Shown here one piece after another: positions 23,501-34,741 of a stretch of 64,000 nt of DNA. The stretch covers positions 10,912,001-10,976,000 of the forward strand of contig JASJZH010000004.1 in assembly GCA_037178975.1 (NCBI GenBank), given 5' to 3'. The DNA is from Oscheius tipulae. Its lineage: Eukaryota > Nematoda > Chromadorea > Rhabditida > Rhabditidae. The position numbers were made by a program, and so were the translations under genes. The notes under the pieces are model-generated. The model ran no database searches. It was given only the letters and a program-made list of their open reading frames with translations, and was not told the origin of the DNA. Position 1 is the first letter of the stretch; each line of letters begins with the position of its first letter.

Positions 23501-26500
23501 TTTGTGAAGGAGATGAGCTGAACATTGGTGACGTCTCAGAATTCAAGGAGTTCGAAGCCGAAGAAGATGAAGAGGAGGAGGAGGAAGAACAAGTTCAGGA
23601 GGAGATTTCAGTCATGAGGACCCTTGTAGAAGACAGTCAGGAATATGAGAAGAATCTCCGTCGATCTATGGTCAAATCGGAAGAAGTCATCGATGAGATC
23701 AAGAAGGCCGTAAACAATCTAGACCAGCTGACTTTAGTGGAGCTCATCAGTCTCTGGAAGCGGATGTATAGTGTTCCTTTGAGCATTGGCCAGCTGGAAA
23801 AGGATATAGACTCCTTGATGACCCTGCTTTGCAACGAGAAGTACGTGAAGAGATTCTTTAACGATCATCGGACCCTTTCTAACGGGATGTCCCAGCAGGA
23901 TGTCACGTCTTTCGTCGAGCAGGTGAAGAAGAAATTTGCGGCGAAGCAAGAGCTCTCCAGCCTTGAAATGAAGTTGGATTTGGATGCTGACGGTTCGAAG
24001 AACCTGAACCTGGAAGGAGAAGAGCTCTCGGATGTGGTCACCGCTCATTTGGACGCCTTTTGGATGGAAATGAACTCAGAAGCTTACAAGGTCAGACTCA
24101 TCAAACCGTTGTTCAATCAAATTCGGGACAATGGTCTTAACTCGATTGGCTTGCTTAAAGTTCTTTACAAGGTGAACCTGTTCCTAAAGAAGAATCCAAC
24201 CGTATTCAAACCGTTCTTTCGTGAATCCTTCAACTGGGCAGATATTTCTCTGGTTCAAAGCTATCTTCAGTCGTTTTTAACCGAAGCAGAGAAGAAAGCA
24301 ATATCGGACAAGATCGAAAAGGAGAAAAAAGAGGCTGAAGAGAAGGCTAGAAAGAAAAAAGAGAAAGCTAAACGGAACGAAGAGAAGAGGAAGAAGAAAG
24401 AGGAAGAAGAGAAACGAAAAGCAGCAAAGAAAAAAGCTAAAGATGCCAAGAAGACTGGATCAGCTGCACCAGAAGTGGAGGAGCCACCGTCAGAAGAATC
24501 TGAACCAGAAGTAGGACAAGAAGCAGAAGAGATGGAAATCTTCGAGGAGGAGGAAGGGAAAAGCTCTTGGTTACCTTCTAATTTTCCATCAATCTTCAGC
24601 GGCAAAGATGTTAGCCAGGCTTTTAAGGAGATCGCCAAAGAATTCAAGGATGAAAAGACTGTGGAAAGTGTCTTCTCCGAACTGATAACCATCCTCAAAG
24701 CCGATCGTCTCCTAGCTGAACGTTTCTGTACCGAGAAGAATACCTATAAAAGGACCTTGAAACCGCCGGGTACATCACCTCAAAGCTTGGTTCATATGTA
24801 CTTCCTCTCCGAGCAGATCCTCAACTACAACGTCCAACTCTATCGCTATTTCCGGTCCTACGAGAAGGGGATAACAATCCCGAATGATTGGCACGATCCA
24901 AAGAAAGAGTTGGCTATGAGCACCGTGTCGGATCTCATTCAATGGGCTGCCGATCTTGAAACGAGAAAGGAAGAACTGCCAAGGATCAACTCCGACATGC
25001 ATCACTTCATGCTGACGAATGGAATTCGCTGCCGGGCCTACAGACAGATGGTTGCAGATGAGAAACAAGTGAATGTACAGATGTTCTGCGAGAGTGGATA
25101 CTGTAAGATGCGGTTGGTGGAAAGCTTAAATCCTGAATATGCTGAGGTCCGATGGTTCATTATACAAGACGGAGAATTGAAGTCGATCGGAGTGAATGAG
25201 CCTCTCAGAAAGCTGCGAGCTGTTATGGACACCGTCAGGCTGACTATTCCTCTTCCTCAAAGCACTGGACCTCTCCAGCTGGCTCCTTACTTCCCGGATT
25301 CATTCGAGTCGAAGGCTCTGGAATGGACAGAAGCCGCAATCGTCGCGACTGGATCAGAAATGCTGCCTCGGTTCTTTCAGCGTCTTTTCGAACTTCGAGG
25401 CAATTCGATGAGCATCGTGGATCTCCAATTTACTGTTAACGTCATAATCGAAGCTAATAGGAACTTCAACGTCTCCCTGGAAGCCCTGTGTAACCGCATT
25501 CTTACAAAGGACGGCTCTCTCTTGGACATATTCCTGGCTCTACGTGTTCTCGGAGCGATGAAAGGAACAGCTCCGAAGTTGGATCCTCTGGTTAGGAAAC
25601 TTTACGATATCAAGGATTCCCGTCTCAAGGCTCTTTTCGGTTCGAAGTTGCACGAGATTCCGATCACGGATGAAGTCTTGACCAGTCTGATCAACATGCT
25701 GGCTCATGCGGAGGACCGAGTTGCTCAGCTGGAGAAGTTGGAGCTCAAAGAATGGGTGAACATTGCTAAATGCCAAAAATGGAACTCCTACGCTCCGTTG
25801 TTGAAGGCCTATGGAACAGTCGGCTACTACATAGTTTTGTTGGATACGATGGGGAATGAGCAAGGACAGAGACTGGAAAGGATAATAAAAAAAATGAAGC
25901 ACAACAACGAGAAAGTCATCATCCAGGAGAAGCTGATATCCATGCTGACATTTTTGATCTCTAACAATGAAGTGGAGTTCAACGATGAGTACGAAGAGGC
26001 CCTGTCTAGTTGCCTTCAGTTGGTTAGCGAAAAATGTGTAGAAATCAAGGCCGAAGACATAGAATCGATGCTTCCAGCCTGTGGACTACGGAAAGAGGAC
26101 GTAAATGAAGAGGGAAGCTGTATAAAGTCGGAGAACATCAGTTTGATCACCAACGAAGCTCTCCAAAATGTTATGCTTCGCCATGTCCAGATGAATGAAC
26201 CACTTCAGGCAGTCTTTCCCGAAAAGAATAGAACTTTAAAAGACCTTATCCGACTCTCAATTAATCCGCAAGACTCGGGTGAAGCTAAGGAAGCCCGCCA
26301 AGCAGAAATGGAGAAGATCGAGGATTGGATCTCTGATGACATCTATGGACAGAAGCTGCGAAAAATAGATGATAAGCTGTTCGAACTCTACGATAAGCGA
26401 CTCCGAGATACCCAAATAATAGCAATTCTGTCAGCTGCCAAGAATCAGAAGAACCTTCTCTCCCAGGTGAATACAGGAGAAGGCAAGTCGTTCATCATCT

Positions 26501-29500
26501 CCTGCTTGGCTATACTTCGGATCCTTATTGAACCAGATGACACCGTGGATATCATTACCAGCTCGTCAGTCCTGGCTCAAAGAGATGTGGAGAGTATGAA
26601 GAAGCTTTACGAAGCCTTTAAAATCGAAGTTGGACACAACTGCGACGAGGACATCGAGAAGAGGAAACTGGCCTATAAGTGCGGAGTCGTCTACGGAGAC
26701 ATTGCCCGATTCGAGAGAGACTACCTGCTGCAGACCTTCTACAAGAAGAACATCCTCGGATCTCGGACAAGATGCAACGTAATCGTTGACGAGGTGGACA
26801 GCATGCTGCTGGACAACGGAAGCAATATGCTCTACCTCTCTCACAACGTTCCAGGCCTAGAATTGCTCGACTCCTTCTTCGTCTACCTTCACAAGCTGGT
26901 GAACACCCCGTCGATCACTGAATCAGAGGCTGAATTTTCTTCTGCCAGTCTCCGACAGAAAATCCTTGGAGACATGTGCGGACTGGTGACCAAAGAAGAT
27001 GTGAAAATGTTGCTGTTTGATGGAAATCTTACGTCTGTTGGAAAGATCTGGAGAATCTTGGTTACCCAGGATGTCATCGATTCTGAAGGGATCTTCAAAG
27101 AGAATTGGATGAGTCTAATTTTAGTCATTTTTCTAAAAATTACTTCCAACTAAAAAAAATGTGTGAGAGTCAGATATCTAACTCCTTTCATTTTCAGAAC
27201 ATTTCTGCTCTTGCCAAGGAGTTGAAGACCGACTGTGGTCCAACTCTGGCCGGCCGAGTCTTCGCCATGCTGCAAGTTGTAAAAAAGCGACGTCAGGAGA
27301 TTGAAATTCCGACCTATTTGAAGAAGTTCGTCATCACTCATCTGGACGAGTTTATCAAAAATGCGAAGCAAGGGCTTTTCTTGAAACACAACGACGAGTA
27401 CGTGGTGGATTTGGATAGGACCGGACGAGTAACAGACCTCCATCCGGTGATTACCATCATTGACAAAGGAACCGGCACCGATTTGAGCACTTCTCAGTGG
27501 AGTGAGGGACTTCACCAATTTCTACAGCTGAAACACGGCTGTCGATTGACTCCGATCAGTTTGAAGGCTGTCTTCATCTCCAATGTCTCCTATCTCAAAG
27601 AGTACAAACGATTGAATGGATTCAGTGGAACCCTGGGCTCGGTAGAGGAAAGCAAAAGTTTGGTGGACCTCTACGACGCCGATCTGCTGAAGATTCCAAC
27701 CTTGAAGCCGAAGAGATTCAATGAGAATGCTCCAGTCCTGTCAAATAATAAAGAAGCCTGGACTAAAGACATCTTCGACGAAGTTTGTGACCAAGTAATC
27801 GCGAACAGATCAGTCCTTGTTATCTGCCAATCAATCGGAAAAGTGGAGGAACTTCACAAAGACTTCCAAGCGCTTTACAAGAAACTTTCAAATCCGTCTG
27901 GGTCAGTAAAGGAAGCCTTTGGAAAGATCACTGTGTATACGAGAGAATTTGATGATGTCGACTACGTTAAGGAAGGAGAGCTCCCCTGCCGTCGAATTAT
28001 TATCTCTACAAATCTGGCTGGCCGCGGGACAGATATTGCCCTTTCGAAGCAGCTAGCTGAATGTGGAGGTCTTCATGTAATTGTCTCCTTCCTGCCAGAA
28101 AACAGCCGAATTGAGAATCAAGCCTACGGACGAGCTGCGCGATGTGGACAGCCAGGATCGGGGCAGATTATATGCCTGGTTCAAGAAGAGGACAACGGAG
28201 CTAACAATATCTTCCAGCTGAAGCAGTTCCGAGATAATGCTGAAGTCCATCGTCTTCGTTCTCTCAAACAGTTCTACGACTATCACATCGCTGTGGAAGA
28301 GACCGCTTTGAAACAGTTCCAGGACCATTGCAGCGTGGCGATGGAAGCTGTCCACTCGGCTTCGGAGGATCCAACGATTATGCAAGTCATTTATTTTTCG
28401 TTGCTGGATGAATGGGCAGTTTGGTTGGACACCAAAGCAGAGGAAATTAAGCAATGCGAAAAGAATAAGAACGACGTGCTGAAGGATCACATCATCGGCT
28501 CTGTCAAAAAAAATTCCTAGAGGCCCATCCACTTCCGAAGACTGTTGTTCCTAAACTTCTTGGCTCTAAACTCCCGACGGTTGACTACTCCAAAAGCTTA
28601 AAATGGATCGAGTGCCCGCAGCCGTTGCTCTCCATCGCATTGATTCACCTCCAGAAGAATGAGACCGAAGAAGCCATGACGAGACTCAATGAAGTTAGTG
28701 AGAAATATCCGGATTTCGAAGCAGAAGCCTGTTACTACAAGGGAGTGATCGAACAGCGGAAGATTCGGGAAGCCTTGCAGCATAAAGCAGCACCGGAAAA
28801 GGACAAAGATGGAAAAACGGTTGAAGGAGACGTTGGAATCCGACTGGGAAATTGGTTATTGAGGAACCTTCTCTACTCCAATGATGCTCCAGATTCAATC
28901 GTGCAACATTGTCTGGCAGCTGTGAACAAGGCTACTGAATACTTCCTCTTGTCGCGATCGCTCTTCGCTACAAGAATTCGAAAGAAGCACGACATGGTGC
29001 GGATTGTCAAGATGCTTCAGCAAAGGGCGTCAGAAGCTGGATCTAGAGGGTTCGCAGTCCAGCAGGAAGAAGCAATAGCCGTTTTGGAATGCTTTATCGG
29101 GAGCATTGACGACATTATGGGACACAGGGTCAAGCCAGTGGATGTGAAAATAGGAGATGAGGATCCGCACCTGACTGTTCGACGTTTCAGGAATATTGTC
29201 AATAGAGCAGATATCATCACTCCTCCGCAGCTGGCCAACAAGATCTTCAATCAGCAGCTGAATCTTCTTTCTCGTAATCATTGCCTACCTCTGTCTGCTC
29301 TTCAACACGGATTCCAACGGATTTATGACAATACAAAGCTGTCAGAATACGATGGACAGAAGATAATCAAAGCAGAAGAGCTGGCTGAAACCTTTGCTCT
29401 GCCGAGTATTCGAGGATTTTGGGAATCGTTGAGAAGAGCCGGCTGCTTCTTAGCTGAACAAGTCTTCATAGCCGCTAAAAAGTCGGACAAGAAGAGAATT

Positions 29501-32500
29501 CCGATCTTGAAGAATATCGAACCATTGGAACTGAAACTGAATCCGTTACAAGTTCAGTTGTCGACGGAAGATTTGACGGAATATGATCTTTATGATGTCC
29601 ATGGTTCAGCAGCAGAGATCAAGGCAGACGATGCCAAGAATGCAAAACTTCAGGAAGCGCAAGAAGCCGGATTAGTCCATCTCGAAGTCGTTGCTACTAT
29701 CAACCCTCTGTCTCTGGCTGTTTGCCAGAGCTTGGATCAGTTTTCGTTCTTGACGATTGGAGCAGTCGCTGCGGAGCTGTCGATTTCTGACGTTGAAGCT
29801 GGCTGGATTATGGATACTTTGGTCAACGAAGGAGTTCTTGAGAAGAAACTGGCGGAAATTCATGTTCCTCCAGAAGAGATCGATACCATGAACAAGGCTA
29901 AACAGGAGCAGCAAGAGAGTGAGTCCAGTTTACAGTAATCCATTTACAAATCTGACCGAATACAGACTGGCGGTATCCCGCCACAGAGTAGACAGTCCTT
30001 TGACTATTTTCTTGGTCCGCGCGACCGTGGGTCGCGTTTGACAGACTCAAAACGTTCTTTGGCCAGATTTGTGAGCAAACCATTATAGTAAAAGTTAGAA
30101 CCAGTTCAATAAGATACCTGACTGTATAATGCGAATAATCTAGTTATTCCAATCTTAATTACAGAACGACAAAATGGAGAAACGCAGAAGAAAGCTGACG
30201 AGAAATTGGAACAAAAAGACGGTATTTCAAGTGCAGAGGACAGTGGAGTTAAAGAAGAAAGAGAAGGTAAAAATTTTACCCACTTTCCTTTTGGTTTAAC
30301 CAGTAGTCTTCTTCGGGACCCGCCCTCGATTCGTTCGAACGGCTCCAAGGGGGAACTGTCGTCAACAATGCTCTGCCTCCTCCCAACTCTCCATAAAAGA
30401 ATTTAAAATATCGTTAATAGCATGAACTAAAGAAAGAATGAAAAAGAACACATTTGCAAAAACAAAAACAAGTTAGAAATGACAAAACAATCTATTTCTG
30501 TCGATTTTTGCTTGTTTTCGACCTCTATAGTCAAGTTTTGCGCTCAAAAGTATTTAGAACTTATGAAAAATATAGCTTTTAACATCATATCTGATCATTT
30601 GCAATCAAAGAACAAAAAGACAAAAAAAGCAAAAAGATTTGGTCACCGCAGGGGGTCGACCGTGTTAGCCAACATATAAGAAAGGATAAATTCAAGAATA
30701 TACCGTAGCCCATTTTAATATTAGATTTTTGCTTTCAGTGGAAAGCAAGCCAAAAGAGACCTGCATTGCCTACTTCCCAGTTGCTCGAATCTGCTGCGAC
30801 TGTTTCCCTTCCAACATGCGATCTTCGATCCAAATGATGCTAACCCGTAATTTCTGCTATTACTACGCTCTGACCAGCCTGAAGTCCAGCGTTTTGTCTA
30901 CCGTGGAAGGAAAACCATTCAAGACCCATCAGATCTGCCTCCCCACTGACCCCTACGCTGATCTTTGCCAGGATCTTCAAATTCTTGGAGTCGTCCAACA
31001 TTGCCGAGTCACTTCCGTCCTGACAGATGTCTACAAGCCCGAAGAAGAGGGGAAAGTTAGGAAGTTTGGAAAGCGGCTGGTCGAGCCTACCGTAATCCAT
31101 TATATTGATTCTGTAATTTACAAAAGGCTCGAACCCATGGTTCCTAAACTCTGCACCAGAAAATGCGATCTCATCGCAACTTCCGCCTACCTCGACTTCA
31201 GGAACGTTCCGGCAAGTGGAGAAATAAGAAGAGCTGTCTCCAACGGGCTGAGAAAAGTGGCCTACGTCCGAGAGAAGAACTGGTGGAAATGGACCCTTGG
31301 AATATTCCTCAAAGTTGTGATTGTCGTTTTGCCTGTAATGCTGTTGATTGGCCACCTCTTCCCCGTCACCATACCTTATCTTTGGATAGCTCTGAGCATC
31401 ATTGCTGCTGTCGGCACCGTCCTCTATTGCATGGCTCTGCACACTGAAAATCAAAGCGTAAGTTGGTTTTTGAAACGTTGAAAAAGAAAGTTTTCAGTTG
31501 GCTTCAATTATGAATCTTGACGAAGAAGAGGAATTCCACATGCTGCGTCAGTATCACGAAAACGCTTTGGATGCTCCGAAAAGAGAGAAGGCCATAGAAA
31601 GGCAAAAAAAAGTGGGCTTTGGAATTTAATAACAAAATTTTAAACGGTTCAATATTTGTGTGTAATTTTACATGCTGAGTCGAATGATATCCGCCATGAA
31701 AGAATTTGGACTTTTTCGTGGCGGGACCTAAGAAGTTGTCGTTTTCATTTTCCCGTAACAGCGATAGCTCGTTCGACGAAAAATTTGATGCCAATCACAA
31801 AAAAAACACACTTAGTAGCTGTATAATATATCGTTTCTGCTATAAACATATAACTGAAATAGTTGGGTCCTGCCACGAAACATTGGAACCACCGTGAATC
31901 GCCTTGAAACCCATTCATGATGGATATCATTCAACTCAGCATGAAAAGGTATACATGAATAACTCGGTGCTATCTCTGCGAGAAGGAATTTTTTATTTCG
32001 GACCAGGGCCGTATATACCTATGTCCATAAGGGGAGATTGACGACTCTTAATTAGTTTTAAAGCTACGACAAGCAGATACAAGATTTTTCAGCAAATCGA
32101 GAAGACGGCTGCTAACTTCATCCAAAGCATCATTTTCATTCTGGATATGAGCACTCGAGTGACATCCAGCAATGAAGACGTCTCTCTTTGGACTGAAACG
32201 TTGGAAAGCTGCGCGCAAAGCTCAACACATCTTCCTCTCCTGCAGCAGTCCATCGAGTCGTGGTTCAAATCAGCGTCTAGAAGGATTCAAGAGGTAGCTT
32301 TTTCTTTCTAGATTAATCTACCTCAATTTTAGACTCAATTTGATCGAATCTTCAACGGAAAGGCGAATTCAGACAAGAAACTCACAAAAAAATTTCCTTT
32401 GATGCCCTTTGCCTTTAGCAGCCTTGTTTCGGAGGTGAACAGGCGAAAGAAAACTCGAGGAGAAAGGAGCAAGAAAGCTATATTGACAAAGCTGGATATA

Positions 32501-33340
32501 ACACTGTTGACAGTGGAAATCGAACCGGATCAACCTACAAAAGATTCTTGTCCTCTCTCCTTCGCTCTCAGCAAAACTTTGAAGGATCTGTTAACTCCGA
32601 TGATTGAAGAGAATATCGCTGCTGTGATTGATCCAGTTCTTGGCGGAATCGACTCGACTTGGAGGAAGAGCCGAGAGGATAAGATCAAGCCCATCGAGCA
32701 GGAAGAGTCCGCCTTGAAGAAGAGACAGGTCCAACACAGCGCTGAGAGATTGGCCAGCGAGCAGAGCGTAGACTTCCTGGCTCCGGATCTTCACAACATT
32801 TTCCAAAGGATCGCCTTCCGAGAGGTTTCAAAGCCCATGCTGCAGCATATGATCCGGTACAACTATCCTTTGGGTCCTCATTGCGCTAAGCCTATCTTCG
32901 ATGCCTGTGTTACTATCCTCCAAGCTGTCAGTCCTTGCCTGAAGCAGGTAGACATCGAATTGAAGAGGGGCGACCAGACTATCTTTACTTACCACGGATT
33001 GAAAAAATGTGTGAGGAAAAATCTTCAACCGCTGGTCATTGGTCTTGAAAAGGATTCATTCTACGTGCTGGAGGTGGTAGAACTGACCAATGACCACAGG
33101 AAATATCACCATGGACTCTTCCAAGCCCTTCAAGAATATTCCAACACGTTCAGCGAAAACTACGGCTTGGATTCTCAATCCTTTGTGGACAAGTTACATT
33201 CGACGGTACTCGAGGACAAGAAATCGACAGACAAGAAGAAGGACCCTCTTGCGATGGAGAAAGGCCTTGATCAACGATGGGAAAGCACCGTGTCCTGGAG
33301 CGGAAACGAGAAGCTGAAGTGTGCTGTGGCTATCTGGTAG
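20595..33340 (+). CDS. Giant SecA-like ATPase with collagen-like repeats and membrane-anchored C-terminus
   Basis: Roughly 3,600 codons. The likely start is MDEKDDSNPYLSQ; the splice from that exon to 20924 is not settled. Other exons include 20924-21049, 21089-21207, 21369-21548, 21726-22458, 22505-27112, 27198-29918, 30165-30266, 30739-31457, 31498-31612, 32094-32294 and 32334-33340. In order it has a helical N-terminus, Gly-X-X repeats (GGYSGKNGENGKDGQAGE and more, 22505-23200), an acidic stretch, a Lys/Glu coiled coil (24290-24560), long helical repeats, and the SecA motor: Walker A NTGEGKS (26470), VDEVDSM (26785), TNLAGRGTDI (28008) and AYGRAARCGQPG (28122). TPR-like and winged-helix-like segments follow, then two hydrophobic helices (31285-31440) and a 450-residue tail. 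The frame breaks at an A8 run at 28506. The role is unknown; an ATP-driven polypeptide motor is the inference. Confidence 0.82.
22505..23200 (+). other. Collagen-like Gly-X-X block inside the SecA-like gene
   Basis: Two runs of short glycine repeats flank a non-repetitive insert. The first reads KNGENGKDGQAGE... then GGCGEGGQHGGVGADGKKG. The second reads GSMGGSGGQNGVSGEGGNAG... then GEDGQDGKPGTPGNPGENG. The Gly phase is broken and Pro is scarce, so a stable collagen triple helix is unlikely over the whole block. Codon use is the same as in flanking sequence. Confidence 0.8.
26440..28260 (+). other. SecA DEAD-type motor domain (two lobes)
   Basis: Lobe 1 runs from a Q-like region to the DEVDSM box; lobe 2 runs from about 27600 (LNGFSGTLGS, as in SecA's GMTGTA) to the arginine-finger motif. 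Bacterial SecA equivalents are MRTGEGKT, DEVDSILID, ATNMAGRGTDI and GRSGRQGDPG. Every catalytic residue visible to me is kept (GKS Lys, DE of the B-box, GRGTDI, both arginines of GRAAR). One intron (27113-27197) splits the domain in phase. Confidence 0.9.
31671..31943. repeat. Foldback/MITE-like inverted repeat
   Basis: The left arm catgctgagtcgaatgatat (from 31671) is matched by the complement of tggatatcattcaactcagc at 31921, with few mismatches over about 30 bp. An inner pair also matches (ttcgtggcgggacc near 31715 against gtcctgccacgaa near 31867). It lies in the intron between 31613 and 32093 of the SecA-like gene. No transposase is present. Confidence 0.7.
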
Positions 33341-33710
33341 GAAATGATCCAACTTTGAAAATACAGTATATTTAGATTTATTGCTTACTAACACAAAATA
33401 ATCACACATTGCATGACTGCATGCCACTTACAATCCGCACCAGGGTCTTATCTATTCACACTGCCAGGTTATAATCTTTTTTTCGGTTTTTACAATGAAA
33501 TAAATGTTATTCTATGTATTTTAAGAGAGGGGCAGCTGTTTTCCTCTCGGGTTTCCTATTCTGACTTGTCAGAACAACATGATTAAGCGATCGGCAGTAT
33601 AAAATAGGACAAGATTTGGCGCTTTTAGCCTAAAAGTCGTTTAGCTTAAGAGATAAGCTGGGGCAAAATGCCTAAAGGGGCCAAAATTCTCCAAAGAGCC
33701 CTTCAGTTCT

Positions 33711-34531
33711 ATGGCCTTTTTCCGCAGCGCGGGTGTGCTCCTTCTAATCTCTGCGATGTTCCTCCCAGGTACATCTTTCTCTTTTTCTAATAAAATCCCC
33801 AATTCAGAGCGAGCGCATCTGTGCGAGTACGACGATGCGTATACCCAGGTGTTTTTGTGTTACAAATGTCCAAGTGACTACCACGTTCAAATACTCATTG
33901 TTCACGAAGTTCAAGCTAATGGTGAGAGATGCTGAGGCTTGTTAGGTTTCTCAGTTTTTTTTTTACAGAAATGATTATGGAATGACACCTTCCTTATGGA
34001 CAAAATGATTGATACTACAACATGGATGAACTTCACGTCTAGAGAAAGACACAATGTATTTGATTGGGAGCACTTGTAACTGCTAATATCTCCACCTGTG
34101 ACTCTGTTTCTGATTCTGTCTCTCTGTGTCTCTCTGGTTCTCTGTCTCACTGTCTCTTTGACTTCTTCCCTGTCACTGTCTAGTTCAACGATTTATCTGT
34201 GAGACTTATGGAGGAAGACCAATTCGTGAGAGACAAAATGATTGACGCTACCCCCTGGATGAACTTTACGACTGGATACTATGTGGCTCTGACCTGGTGC
34301 TGATGACAAAGTTCCCGGACTCTTTCGAGTATTACCTCGACACTTATCACAACTGTTATGCACAGAATGTACGTCACAAAATGTATGTTTTCAATTGGCA
34401 ACGGTTTTCAGAATCGCTTCTACCTTTGGAAGACCGTGGGAAGAAATAGAGGATGCAACGTGGGTGATGACAGCTGCGTGTACATTATGACCGTTGGGCT
34501 TCCGAAGAAAAAGTTAAAAGAAATGAAATGA
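33711..34531 (+). CDS. Secreted TTR-like protein, gene model uncertain
   Basis: A signal-peptide exon (MAFFRSAGVLLLISAMFLP) splices in phase to an exon reading ERAHLCEYDDAYTQVFLCYK. A later exon gives DQFVRDKMIDATPWMNFTTG, and in another frame PDSFEYYLDTYHNC, then after a short intron NRFYLWKTVGRNRG...VGLPKKKLKEMK. The DxxxD...FYLDTYHNC pattern is what makes it look TTR-like. The frame changes between FTTGYY and FPDSFEYY unless a 28 bp intron is removed. The intron before it (33941-34042) contains an extra, unused copy of the same exon. It is either functional with tiny introns or decaying. Confidence 0.5.
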
Positions 34532-34741
34532 ATTGTTGTTGAGATATGATTGCCTGTCTCTCTGACTTCCTCTATTTTGGGAGCAATAAAGATAACAAGA
34601 AAGCGGAATAGGAGATAAATTGGTCGCCTAAATATCTAGTCAGCCTTTACTGATAAAACTTTCGGTACATTTCTGAAAGAATATTATCACTCTGCTTATT
34701 TCTTCACACCACTTTTTGGATTAACTCTTAACAATTCCTAA

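Noticed and set aside
24267-24698. Minus-strand Ser/Phe-rich frame of 143 codons
   Set aside because: Antisense shadow of the Lys/Glu coiled coil of the SecA-like gene.
30840-31454. Minus-strand frame of 204 codons
   Set aside because: Antisense of the C-terminal membrane exon, whose splice phases and hydrophobic helices make the plus strand the coding one.
16223-33340. Bacterial contamination as the source of the SecA-like sequence
   Set aside because: Several introns with phase-consistent GT-AG borders interrupt it, and it lies between ordinary nematode genes on one contig.
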